A stretch of 64,000 bases of DNA from Pricia antarctica. Lineage in GTDB: Bacteria > Bacteroidota > Bacteroidia > Flavobacteriales > Flavobacteriaceae. The notes under the pieces were generated by a model that searched no databases, was not told the origin of the DNA, and saw nothing but the letters and a program-made list of their open reading frames with translations. Positions 37,373 to 46,675 of the stretch are shown here, piece after piece; within the stretch, counting starts at the first letter, position 1, and every line of letters begins with the position of its first letter. The position numbers were made by a program, and so were the translations under genes. Where the stretch lies: positions 475,109 through 539,108 of the forward strand of contig NZ_FNAO01000003.1 of the NCBI RefSeq assembly GCF_900101815.1, in the 5' to 3' direction.

Positions 37373-39103
37373 TCAAATGATAAGCCGTACCTCACCCAGT
37401 TCCTGTATGGCATACTGGAAGTCCTCGCCAGGGGCACCAATGAACATGAAATTGGTCGGGATTTTCCATCGCCTAGAAAGTTCCTGTATCTTTTCCGGGC
37501 CAAAGACCCCAGGTTCCTCGACAAACTCTATACGGATATCGGGGTAGGCCCTATCCAGCACCTCGATATCACTTTTCAGGTTTGTGGCCACACTATGGCC
37601 ATCATCGAGAACGGCAACAATCTTGATTTTGTGGGTAGGCTCGTTCCGTTTTACGTACTGCATAACCTTGTTCAGGGTCTCTACATTGTCGTGATTGGTG
37701 AAAAATACAAATTGTTGGCCCCTTATTTTAGCCAGTTCCCTTTTGGTCGCTTTGTTGATCTTGGCCCATACTTGGCTTTTGTCCGGGGAAATATAATCAA
37801 TAAGGGAAAGAATACCCCTCAGGATGTAATTGTGATAGAACATAAAGAAAACTACGAACAGGGTAGGAATCAGGTATTCGATGAAAATGGCCAAATACGG
37901 CGGATTCAAAATTACATTTCCAACGATAGCGGCCACGACGGCCGCAATGGCAACAAAAACAGAAATCCAATTTGCCCTTTCGGGACGGGGCAATCGTTTG
38001 CGGTTGATCTTCAGCAGAAGATTACCAATACCGAACAGTGCCATTACCGTTAAAAAAGCGATAGTATACACCCCTGCCAATTTAGCGAGATCACCCCCGG
38101 TAACGAACAATATAGAGGTACACAGTACAAAAAATAAGATATAGATCGGATACGAACTGTTGCTCTTGTTCTTTTTCAATAAAAATCTGGGCAAAATGCG
38201 GTCCAGTGCCATACGCTCCATCAACCCACCTACCCCAACAAAAGAAGTAAGCACGGCCCCACTTAAAACTAGGGCGGCATCGACGCTCACCAAAAAAGAA
38301 AGCCAATTTCCCCCGGAGGTTTCCCCCAAATAGGAAAGTAGTGCATCTTGATTACTGCCTACTAGATCCATAGGAATAATGGCGAGTGCCAAAAAGGCAA
38401 TCAAAGGGTTGAACACGCTTACCACGATCCACATATTGCGGAGGGTCTTTGGAAAGACGCCTTTTTTTTGTTCTTCCACATAGTTGGCGGAACTCTCGAA
38501 ACCACTGATGCCCAACATGGCCGCGGAAAAGCCGAAGAACAGCGCCATACCGATACTACCTTCGATAGGTAGTTCAAAATTGGTCAGCAACACCTCAAAA
38601 CCGTTGTGAAAAAAGAAGTAGATACAAAAGCTGCAAAGTATGGTCAGCGATAGCAAGTGGAACAGAAAAATAAAAATCGCCACTTTTGACGATTCCCCGA
38701 TACCTAAGATAACTAAGCCCATAAACAACAATAAAATACCTATCGTCACCGGTATTATCGGTATGATGGGCCAAATGCTATGGGCGTACTTCACCGCTTC
38801 ACTGGCAGAAATCACCGCCGTAGCCATGTAGGAGAGAACGGTCAATGATGCCGCAATCGATGCCGTTGATTTCTTCGTGGTGTTCAATAAAGCGTTATAG
38901 GCTCCTCCGTTCAATGGCAGTGCCCCTACTACTTCCCCATAAATCCTTCTGAACAAAAAAAGCACCCCTGCTACCATCAAAAGGGAAATCCAAGCGTACT
39001 GCCCGGCGTAAACTATGGCGAGAGCCGATACATATAGGCAAGATGAACTAATGTCGTTTCCGCAAATAGCGGTCGCCTCAAGTTGATTTAGCTTTTTAGG
39101 CAT
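37373..39103 (-). CDS. APC-family amino acid permease with C-terminal cytosolic domain
   Basis: Inner-membrane transporter of 576 residues with twelve helices (about 10-430) of the APC superfamily; the segment GFSAAMLGISGFESSANYVE is characteristic. Residues about 440-576 form a soluble alpha/beta domain (KIRGQQFVFFTNHDNVETLN and further) resembling a universal-stress-like fold and perhaps regulatory. The substrate is not evident. Confidence 0.88.
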   Translation of the reverse strand: MPKKLNQLEATAICGNDISSSCLYVSALAIVYAGQYAWISLLMVAGVLFLFRRIYGEVVGALPLNGGAYNALLNTTKKSTASIAASLTVLSYMATAVISASEAVKYAHSIWPIIPIIPVTIGILLLFMGLVILGIGESSKVAIFIFLFHLLSLTILCSFCIYFFFHNGFEVLLTNFELPIEGSIGMALFFGFSAAMLGISGFESSANYVEEQKKGVFPKTLRNMWIVVSVFNPLIAFLALAIIPMDLVGSNQDALLSYLGETSGGNWLSFLVSVDAALVLSGAVLTSFVGVGGLMERMALDRILPRFLLKKNKSNSSYPIYILFFVLCTSILFVTGGDLAKLAGVYTIAFLTVMALFGIGNLLLKINRKRLPRPERANWISVFVAIAAVVAAIVGNVILNPPYLAIFIEYLIPTLFVVFFMFYHNYILRGILSLIDYISPDKSQVWAKINKATKRELAKIRGQQFVFFTNHDNVETLNKVMQYVKRNEPTHKIKIVAVLDDGHSVATNLKSDIEVLDRAYPDIRIEFVEEPGVFGPEKIQELSRRWKIPTNFMFIGAPGEDFQYAIQELGEVRLII

Positions 39104-39306
39104 AAAAATAGTGTTAGTATCATGGAAGGTAGGTTCAAATTAATCGTTTTCAAAAATAAAATTGATTTTATTGACCCTAAAATTATGGATAAAATCGTGC
39201 GGGCATACGAAACCCGATGGTGTTCTTTCATGATACTATTCAGTGCGGCCGAGCCAATGCACTGATTCGTAGTGTATTTCGGATGTCATTGATACAAGAA
39301 CACATT

Positions 39307-39807
39307 TCATAACTCGTCATCCGCATGCCCTTCATCAGGTACGGCCTCTATCAAGGGCTTCCCTTTTAAAAATTGTTGTCGCAACGTTTCCATTTGTTCA
39401 CGCAGGTCATCGAGGTTCGAAAAATGTTGATCGAAGTTGCCATCCATGAAATTCTTCCCAAAAAATTCTTTGGTAAAAAGGGAATCCCGATTAAAGAAAC
39501 CAGCCAGATCTTGATCCTTCAAATCTCCGAAGCGTTCACCAAAAGCCGCACCAAAATGTTGCATAATACTATCCATTTCCTCATTGGTCAAATTCTGAAG
39601 GCTATTATCGGACGACCACGAGTAAATCGAGTCATACTTTATCATATTCCCGTTTTCATCGAGCTCTTTATCGACCTTCCAAGTTCCTTTTGGTACTTCT
39701 TTCAGCGGTTTATGGTCATTTTGTGCCATCTCAGGTTTATTTTTATCCTGAGCACTGCATCCGGTAGCCAAAAGTGCTGCCATCGAAACTATAGCGTACG
39801 TTTTCAT
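39307..39807 (-). CDS. Hypothetical lipoprotein
   Basis: A 166-residue protein with a lipoprotein signal (lipobox LATGCS, Cys17). The mature part is acidic and polar, with a repeated pattern of Phe and Asp (FGAAFGERFGDLKDQDLAGF). No known family is recognised. It stands alone between the APC permease and the broken MBL-fold gene. Confidence 0.7.
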   Translation of the reverse strand: MKTYAIVSMAALLATGCSAQDKNKPEMAQNDHKPLKEVPKGTWKVDKELDENGNMIKYDSIYSWSSDNSLQNLTNEEMDSIMQHFGAAFGERFGDLKDQDLAGFFNRDSLFTKEFFGKNFMDGNFDQHFSNLDDLREQMETLRQQFLKGKPLIEAVPDEGHADDEL

Positions 39808-39996
39808 TTTGATGAAATTTAAATTTGCTGTTCAGTTCACTTTCTAATTTCAGTTCAATTTTTAAATTTTCAAAAAACCAATATAAAGTTCGAAAACTAA
39901 CAGCAGTTCACCAAAAATGAAGGGGGTTAAAGCGCTCACATTTAAGTAATTTACGGAATATTTAACGGTTGATTTAGAAGGCGGGCTGTGTACAAT

Positions 39997-40481
39997 TCAA
40001 TTTATTTCTTTCCACCACTGTGAGAACAGTTGATCCCCGTCGTCAAGATAGACCACCTCACCAACATATGGCGTTACAATTGCACAGTGAAAATTCTGTT
40101 CGTTTAGCGCAGTAATTCGTTCCAAGGGGCATCCCATGGGTGATTTGCCAACACAAATTTTGAGGAATGTCCGAACCATACTAATACATTACTCTCCGTG
40201 GGAAGTTGTAGCAAATCGGTCTTGATCGAGGGAACGGTATCCGTTCGTCTCCGCCTCGGAATTTTCTTAAAGAGAAAATTATAAGTGACGTTCGCCATAG
40301 AATAACCCTCGGTCAACATAGGGGTAAAGCGTATATTTTGGAATTTCCCATCCTTAAAATTTGGTGATCGTTTTATCCGTTCCAACCGTTTTCCCTTTGG
40401 AACTTTGCCGAATTGAGGGTGTTGCTTAAAAAGGAAGGGTATTGCAATCAGGACTAACAAAATGCTAAAGAATAGTGTCAC
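39997..40481 (-). pseudogene. MBL-fold (NAPE-PLD/UlaG-like) hydrolase with internal deletion and frameshift
   Basis: The N-terminal 125 codons read as a membrane-anchored MBL-fold hydrolase (PKGKRLERIKRSPNFKDG, then VLVWFGHSS). Directly after HSS the sequence continues as KFVLANHPWDAPW, which in the family belongs to the far C-terminal part (a second HSS motif). All metal ligands in between (HxHxDH and so on) are missing, about 200 residues. A single missing G in TGG(G)AACGA then shifts the frame; the C-terminus ERITALNEQ to QWWKEIN continues in another frame to 39997. The product cannot be active. Deletion size is from memory of the family. Confidence 0.75.
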
Positions 40482-40841
40482 GGGGCATTTTTATGACTTT
40501 ATAATAATTAGGTATTTGATACAAAGTATGCACTTCTTACTCTTTAAATGAATACTCACGACAAATCAAATTGGTATTGGTAGTTCGAAAATTTATCAAA
40601 AAAAACGTGAAATTTCAACTATCCGGACTTTCGTCAAAATTGGAATGGCGATAGATTCTAAGGAATATCAGGCGGCAATATGGGTATTTCTACCCATTCT
40701 TAGCAATTGATTATTAATGTCCTAAATTAATCGTTACCTTGTGGAACCTAAGATGTTCATTAGAAAAGGTATTCGGGCACACTGACAACAGGCTCCAATA
40801 CTATTACGAACATCGCATTCTGATAACCAATACAACCATTC
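40482..40841. other. Intergenic stretch before lpxD
   Basis: About 360 A+T-rich bases without a gene. It holds a perfect 7-base palindrome (40680-40697) and, at about 40734, a promoter-like TACCTTGT box. Nothing else is seen. Confidence 0.5.
40680..40697. promoter_or_regulatory. Palindrome, possible operator upstream of lpxD
   Basis: ATGGGTA-TTTC-TACCCAT is a perfect inverted repeat about 40 bases upstream of a promoter-like box for the lpxD-type gene. There is no T-tract, so a protein-binding site is more likely than a terminator. Confidence 0.35.
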
Positions 40842-41849
40842 ATGCCATCGTACTCCATAAGAGAAATCAACACTATTTTAAAAGGTGAGTTAATAGGTGA
40901 CACCACCCAAAAAATCGAAGGTCCCGAAGAAATACAAAAGGCAAGCACCAATCACATCACCTTGATAGGCAGTACCAAGTATTTGAAATATTGGGCCGCC
41001 TCAAAAGCTTGTGCCACGCTGATCGATTTTAATGTGGATATGGAGCCTGGCGATAATCGGGCTCTTATTAAAGTGAAAAACGTCGATTTGGCCATGGCGG
41101 AACTATTGAAGCTTTTTAATCCCGCCACCCCTGTTTTTGATATCGACATCCATCCAACTGCCGTGGTACACGAAACCGCAAAAATAGGTGACGGCTGCAA
41201 AATCGGTGCGAATTGCTATATCGGAAAAGATGTTGCTTTAGGAAAAGGGGTAACGCTATATCCAAATGTTTGTGTGTTCGATGAAACTAGTGTGGGTGAT
41301 AGCACCATCATTTGGTCCGGTACGGTTATTCGTGAACGCTGTATGATTGGCAGTCACTGTATTTTTCATAGCAATGTGAGTATCGGAGCTGACGGTTTCG
41401 GATATCGGCCATGTGATGATGGCAAAGGACTGGTCAAAATACCACAGATAGGCAATGTCATCATAGGTCATGATGTCGAAATCGGCGCCAATTCATGTGT
41501 TGACAGGGGAAAATTCAGTGCCACTATCGTTGGTGACGGTTGTAAAATCGATAATTTGGTACAAATAGCGCACAATAGTATTATGGGCCGTTCTTGTATC
41601 ATGGCGGGGCATAGTGGTCTTGCAGGTTCTGTAACCTTGGGCGATGGTGTTATTATAGGGGGAAGTGCCTCCATAAAAGACCATACCACCATACATTCCG
41701 GTGCTACCGTTTGTGCGGGCTCGGGGGTCATGAACGATGTAGAAGCGGGAAAGACGGTTTTAGGCTATCCGGCACAGGATGCAAGGGATATGTTGAAACA
41801 ATGGGCAGCTGTACGGCAGTTGGTCAAATGTAAAAAAACCGTGTCTTGA
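40842..41849 (+). CDS. lpxD: UDP-3-O-acylglucosamine N-acyltransferase paralogue
   Basis: Left-handed beta-helix acyltransferase of 335 residues; LpxD adds the N-linked acyl chain in lipid A synthesis. The N-terminal uridine-binding domain (about 1-100), the hexapeptide repeats (about 105-300) and the catalytic His in VQIAHN are present. It stands alone rather than with lpxC/fabZ/lpxA, so it is probably a second copy and could act on a different sugar. Other candidates are related sugar N-acyltransferases. Confidence 0.82.
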   Translation: MPSYSIREINTILKGELIGDTTQKIEGPEEIQKASTNHITLIGSTKYLKYWAASKACATLIDFNVDMEPGDNRALIKVKNVDLAMAELLKLFNPATPVFDIDIHPTAVVHETAKIGDGCKIGANCYIGKDVALGKGVTLYPNVCVFDETSVGDSTIIWSGTVIRERCMIGSHCIFHSNVSIGADGFGYRPCDDGKGLVKIPQIGNVIIGHDVEIGANSCVDRGKFSATIVGDGCKIDNLVQIAHNSIMGRSCIMAGHSGLAGSVTLGDGVIIGGSASIKDHTTIHSGATVCAGSGVMNDVEAGKTVLGYPAQDARDMLKQWAAVRQLVKCKKTVS

Positions 41850-41918
41850 AAGCTGATCTTATCACTTCTGTTTTCCATAAATTCGATTTTACCTTAAAGG
41901 GAATATCTCAATTTGCGC

Positions 41919-42536
41919 TTAATCGTAATCCCTTCGATTTTTATCACATCCGTTCAAAATCAATGCCCCATACTCTGCAATGGAGAACGTCAATTTATGG
42001 GGCTGGTTATCATAAGGTTCGCCGCTCGCCATGTGTAATTTTGCCTTAACCAAACTAAAATCCTTTTCATCATAACCGTCACAACTACTGTTGAAGGCGG
42101 TTTCCCATAGACCTCCAATGGGTACGCCTATATCGTAATTTTCAAATGTGGAGTTCGAAAAATTGATGATAACAAGCACAGGACAATGCCCATGCTCATC
42201 ATGGGAGCGGGTGTATGCCAAGATCTTATTGTCATGGTTAAAATGGAGAGTGTTAATGTGCTGCCCCTGTAACCCCCTAAGTTCGTCGCTCAAGTCTCCG
42301 ACCCTTAGCTTTATTAGGTCTCTATACAATTTATGAATCCCCTTGAATTTGGATGCTTTTTTCCAATCCAGGCCCTGGGTATCGTCAAAATATCCGTCCT
42401 CCAAAAATTCCTGACCTTGAAAAATCATAGGAATACCCGGGGCGGTGAACACAAGTAAGGCCCCCAAGACAGATCGTTTTTTAGCAAATGCGCTGTCGGC
42501 CTCTCCCGTTGTAAAAATAGATACCACCCTTATCAT
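41919..42536 (-). pseudogene. Branching-enzyme-like alpha-amylase, C-terminal fragment
   Basis: From GEADSAFAKKRS onward the frame reads as the end of the catalytic barrel (FTAPGIPMIFQGQEFLEDGYF) and the C-terminal beta domain of a GH13 glycogen-branching-type protein, about 195 residues. It has no plausible start of its own; the first residues before GEADS are read across the deletion joint. It is in a different frame from the N-terminal fragment upstream. Confidence 0.75.
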
Positions 42537-43260
42537 TTTCCGACCAACCGTCGAATTGCCACAAATCGGTGTCCGATGGCCCGAAATGATTATAAACTAC
42601 ATCGATTATTACGGCAATACCATGGCCATGGGCCTTGTCTACAAATTCGGCAAAAGCATTCGGACCGCCATAATCCGATTCTATGGCAAAAGGTGCCGCG
42701 GGATTATAACCCCAAGAAATGCCACCCGCAAATTCGGCAACGGGCATCAGTTGAACGGCGTTTATGCCCAAGTTTTTCAAATAACCCAATATTTTTTGGG
42801 CACTTTTAAAGCTTCCTACCTTATCTTTTTTTTCCTCACGATTGAACGTACCGATATGCATTTGATAAATCATCAATTTATCGAGGTCGGCAATCTTGAA
42901 ATCACTCTCTTTAAAAGAAAACTTGCGTTTGGCCACTATAGAATTGCCATCACTATTCGTCATCTGTCTCGTAAAAGGATCGTTTCGCAATTCAGACCTG
43001 TTCTTTGAATGCACGGCAAATTTGTACTCCATCCCCTCCTTTACCTTCGGTATGTCAAGCGTCCAATAGCCATCGCCTTCAGCGTGCATGATGTGATCTT
43101 CTTTCTTCCAAGCATTGAACTCCCCGACTACCGAAACCTTTTCCGCGTTCGGCGCCCAAACCCTAAAGGTCGTTCCCTGACCACTCTTGGGTATAGCACC
43201 CATTCCCGGTTGGGTTTCTATTTTTTTATGTTTCGGTTTCTTTTTTGTCGCTGTTGCCAT
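42481..43260 (-). pseudogene. Branching-enzyme-like alpha-amylase, N-terminal fragment
   Basis: The first 250 codons encode a Lys-rich tail (MATATKKKPKHKK), a CBM48 domain (about 20-105, FRVWAPNAEKVSVVGEFNAW) and the start of the GH13 barrel including region I (DVVYNHFGPSD). After GGIYFYN the sequence jumps to a part normally about 190 residues further on. The nucleophile (GLRMD-like), general acid and region IV are lost, so it cannot be catalytic. The joint also shifts the frame and adds RGRQRIC before a stop. Related enzymes are 600 or more residues long. Confidence 0.78.
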
Positions 43261-43492
43261 ACGTATTTTTTTTCGGGTTAAAGGAACAGGGGAAATTAGA
43301 ATCCTGCGTTTTTGAACGAACGAATTACTATCCCAATAAATTATGGCTATCGATGATTTTGATTGGAAAGAACTGTAGCACTAAAATTTAGCCTCAAAAC
43401 CACCAATTTCACTTTTTTGGGTCAATTTCGGATGGAATAGGTGCAACGCAAGCAAACAAATCCCACTAATTTTAAAGAATATTTAAGAAAAA

Positions 43493-43945
43493 ATGCTTAT
43501 GGAACAGCTTAATTTATATCTCGCCGATGATGATGCCGATGACCGGGAATTTTTTATAGAAGCTTTGGAAGAAATTCCCGTGCGGACCCAGGTGAGCGAA
43601 TTTAGTAATGGGGTGGACTTGATGGATGCCCTTTTTTCAAAAGAATCCCTTCCGGATGCCGTATTTCTAGATTTACACATGCCCCTTATGGACGGTTTCG
43701 AATGTTTGACGGATATCCGTAGCTTTCCACAATTCGCCAAAATAAAGATTATTGTTTATTCTACCTCCTATCATGAAAGGGAAGTGAATCAGCTGAAGGA
43801 CGATGGTGCCGACCATTATTTGCAAAAACCAAATTCTTTTCAAGAACTAAGATCCTTGCTCTTTCAAAGTATCAGAATTCTGGAACATGAACAAAATACC
43901 CCGAATACCCCTGGACAGTTTATTCTTTTGGCGCAACCCTTATGA
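43493..43945 (+). CDS. Single-domain response regulator
   Basis: A 150-residue CheY-like receiver without an output domain. The acidic pocket is ADDDADD (11-17), the phosphoacceptor Asp60 is in FLDLHMPLMDG and the conserved Lys is in LQKPNS. Such proteins relay phosphate or act on a partner; no kinase is adjacent. Overlapping start codons (ATGCTTATGG) leave the exact start open by two codons. Confidence 0.88.
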   Translation: MLMEQLNLYLADDDADDREFFIEALEEIPVRTQVSEFSNGVDLMDALFSKESLPDAVFLDLHMPLMDGFECLTDIRSFPQFAKIKIIVYSTSYHEREVNQLKDDGADHYLQKPNSFQELRSLLFQSIRILEHEQNTPNTPGQFILLAQPL

Positions 43946-44324
43946 TGTTTTATTGAGCCATCGATTCATCTCGGAATGCAAATCTACTTTTACCGTTGAA
44001 TTATTGGTGTACCTGTACGCGGGAGATTGCTATTTCATTTCGGGAACTGCAATCACTGGTGTTTTGCGCTCTACACAAACTATTTTTCCGGCGACATCTA
44101 AGGTAGCGTTTTTGAAGTGCAACAGGTGTAGGCGTTGATGACGATGAATCGGTGTTTTTAATGGAGCGTTTCGAATTTTATCCTTACAACCCATCCGATT
44201 GCCATGGCTGCCTATACGATGTTTGTAACCCGTTACGTGCATCCATTTTTTAAATAAGTGCCATCTTTGCAAAAATGTAGCATTGAAAAGGCATAATCAG
44301 GAAAATAAGAAGAATACGATTTTG
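43946..44324. other. Intergenic stretch before selO
   Basis: About 380 bases. A 31-codon plus-strand frame at 44162-44257 (NFILTTHPIAMAAY and then TMFVTRYVHPFFK) reads like the C-terminus of a membrane protein but has no start; it may be another gene scrap. A promoter-like CATCTTTG box lies at about 44260, shortly before selO. Confidence 0.4.
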
Positions 44325-45890
44325 ATGTCCACCCTAAATATAAAAGACAGGTTCAACATAGAACTTCCAGCAGATCTCATTACTGCAACTAGCAGGAGAC
44401 AGGTGCCCAATGCCTGTTTTTCATTTGTAAAACCCAAGAAAACGGCAAAACCAACGATGCTTCATGTTTCCCCTGAAATGCTGAGCGCATTGGGACTGAC
44501 AACAAAAGATGCGGAAAGTGATGCCTTTCTAAAAGTCTTTACGGGTAACGAGGTCCTGCCCAACACGAATCCCTATGCGATGTGCTATGGCGGTCATCAA
44601 TTTGGAAACTGGGCCGGACAGTTGGGCGATGGCCGTGCCATCAATTTGGCTGAGGTCGAACATAAGGGCAAAACTTGGGCACTTCAACTGAAAGGTGCGG
44701 GCGAGACCCCCTACTCCAGAACAGCGGATGGCCTTGCGGTGCTGCGTTCATCCATACGTGAATATTTATGTAGCGAGGCCATGTACCATCTGGGCGTACC
44801 TACTACAAGGGCTTTGTCATTGGCACTTTCGGGCGATCAAGTACTGCGCGATATCATGTACAACGGCAATCCCGATTTTGAAAAAGGGGCCATTGTCTGT
44901 CGGGTCGCCCCCTCTTTTCTGCGCTTCGGGAGCTATGAAATTTTTGCGGCCCGAAAAGATATGGGTACCTTACGGACCCTGGTGGATTATACCCTCAAGC
45001 AGCACTATCCGCATTTGGGCGAACCATCCAAAGATACCTATCTCCAATTTTTTAAGGAAATAGGGGAGAAAAGTTTGGATATGGTCATGCACTGGCAGCG
45101 CGTAGGCTTTGTCCACGGCGTCATGAACACTGATAATATGTCCATTTTAGGGCTAACGATCGACTATGGTCCGTACGGATGGTTAGAGGGGTATGATCAC
45201 GGATGGACCCCGAATACGACCGATAGCGGACAAAAGCGCTACCGGTACGGCACACAGCCGGAAGTTGTGCTGTGGAACCTTTTCCAATTGGCAAAGGCGC
45301 TTTATCCGCTTATTGAGGAAACCGAAGCTTTAGAATTGATTTTAAAAAATTTCAGGGATAAACTGGGAAAAGCCCGTTTGGTCATGATGAAATCGAAACT
45401 GGGTTTGGTTGAAACGGATAAAAAGGATGCGCAATTGGTCGACGAACTCGAAACCGTATTGCAGCGTTCGGAAACGGACATGACCCTCTTTTTCAGGAAT
45501 TTGGGGAATTTTAAAAAGAAGGAAGCGGCCGACGGTGTATCCGTTATTGCGGACGCTTTCTATAGTCCAAGGGAAATAACGGGTAAACTTGAAGACGCAT
45601 GGAAGGACTGGTTCTTGAAATACCGGGAACGCCTTAAGAAAGAAATTCCAAACGACGATGATCGGAAAATAGCCATGAACACCGTTAACCCTAAATATGT
45701 ACTGCGGAACTATATGGCGCAATTGGCCATTGATGCCGCCGACAAGGGTGATTATTCGGTCATTGAAGAACTGTTCATCCTTTTAAAACAGCCTTATGAG
45801 GAGCAAAAGGATGCCGAAAAATGGTTCGCCAAACGCCCGGAGTGGGCACGAAATAAAGTAGGCTGTTCCATGTTGTCCTGTAGTTCTTGA
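44325..45890 (+). CDS. selO: SelO/YdiU-family protein adenylyltransferase
   Basis: Pseudokinase-fold enzyme that transfers AMP from ATP to Ser, Thr or Tyr of target proteins, linked to redox stress. About 521 residues. Marks are CYGGHQFGNWAGQLGDGRA, LKGAGETPYSR, VHGVMNTDNMSILG and IDYGPYGWLE. The C-terminus CSMLSCSS has a Cys where animal SelO carries selenocysteine before SS. The frame is open to a TTG at 44283, but the ATG at 44325 (MSTLNIKDRF) fits the family start. It is followed by msrA, another redox-repair gene. Confidence 0.92.
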   Translation: MSTLNIKDRFNIELPADLITATSRRQVPNACFSFVKPKKTAKPTMLHVSPEMLSALGLTTKDAESDAFLKVFTGNEVLPNTNPYAMCYGGHQFGNWAGQLGDGRAINLAEVEHKGKTWALQLKGAGETPYSRTADGLAVLRSSIREYLCSEAMYHLGVPTTRALSLALSGDQVLRDIMYNGNPDFEKGAIVCRVAPSFLRFGSYEIFAARKDMGTLRTLVDYTLKQHYPHLGEPSKDTYLQFFKEIGEKSLDMVMHWQRVGFVHGVMNTDNMSILGLTIDYGPYGWLEGYDHGWTPNTTDSGQKRYRYGTQPEVVLWNLFQLAKALYPLIEETEALELILKNFRDKLGKARLVMMKSKLGLVETDKKDAQLVDELETVLQRSETDMTLFFRNLGNFKKKEAADGVSVIADAFYSPREITGKLEDAWKDWFLKYRERLKKEIPNDDDRKIAMNTVNPKYVLRNYMAQLAIDAADKGDYSVIEELFILLKQPYEEQKDAEKWFAKRPEWARNKVGCSMLSCSS

Positions 45891-45963
45891 CAAGGGCATG
45901 AAATTTGCTAAAGTTCTGATAGTTCTAAACGCATTAGAGACATCACATTTAAAATAATAGAAA

Positions 45964-46473
45964 ATGAACGATTACAAAAAAGCATACATAGCGGGAGGCT
46001 GCTTCTGGGGCATGGAAGAACTTTTTAGGGTACGGCCCGGAGTGAGAGATACCGAAGTGGGGTATTTGGGAGGAGATAATGAGAATCCCACATATAGAAA
46101 CCATCCCGGTCATGCCGAGGGCATTGAAATCACCTATGACCCGCGGGAAACATCCTTTAAAAAACTATTGGATTACTTCTTTAGGATTCATAATCCAACC
46201 ACTTTAGACCAACAGGGCAACGATAGGGGATCCAGTTACCGCTCGACCATATTCTTTAAAAATGAGGAAGAAAAAAAGACTTCGGAAGCCGTCATAAAAA
46301 TGGTAAACGATTCCGGAAGATGGAAAGGCGATGCCGTAACCACCTTGGAACCCTTTACGGTGTTTTGGGCCGCCGAACCTGAGCATCAAGATTATCTGAT
46401 AAAACATCCGAACGGATATACCTGCCATTTTGAACGGTTTGACAGTTTTTTGAAAGAGCAGAAACAGGCGTGA
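45964..46473 (+). CDS. msrA: Peptide-methionine (S)-S-oxide reductase
   Basis: Repairs S-sulfoxides of methionine in oxidised proteins. A 169-residue protein with the catalytic Cys13 in GGCFWGMEE and the downstream GHAEGIEI and PTTLDQQGND motifs. No signal peptide, so it is cytoplasmic. The fused MsrB domain is absent. It lies 73 bases after selO and may share its regulation. Confidence 0.95.
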   Translation: MNDYKKAYIAGGCFWGMEELFRVRPGVRDTEVGYLGGDNENPTYRNHPGHAEGIEITYDPRETSFKKLLDYFFRIHNPTTLDQQGNDRGSSYRSTIFFKNEEEKKTSEAVIKMVNDSGRWKGDAVTTLEPFTVFWAAEPEHQDYLIKHPNGYTCHFERFDSFLKEQKQA

Positions 46474-46675
46474 ATAACACTCCCTATTGGGGATGTATCA
46501 TCTATATTCACCACGACAGTTTTAAAAACGGGTATTTGAAGGTCTTGAACGGCACATTTACCCGTCTATAACTTTTCGATCAGGTTTACGCGGTAGTGAT
46601 CTCCACAGGTTTGTTATCTGAAATGGTATGTTCCAATTTGAAAGTAGTGCGCATACGTTCATAATTCGTTAGTTA

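Noticed and set aside
39997..40179. Programmed frameshift in the MBL-fold gene
   Set aside because: The catalytic middle is missing, so restoring the frame would not give an active enzyme; there is also no slippery heptamer at the shift.
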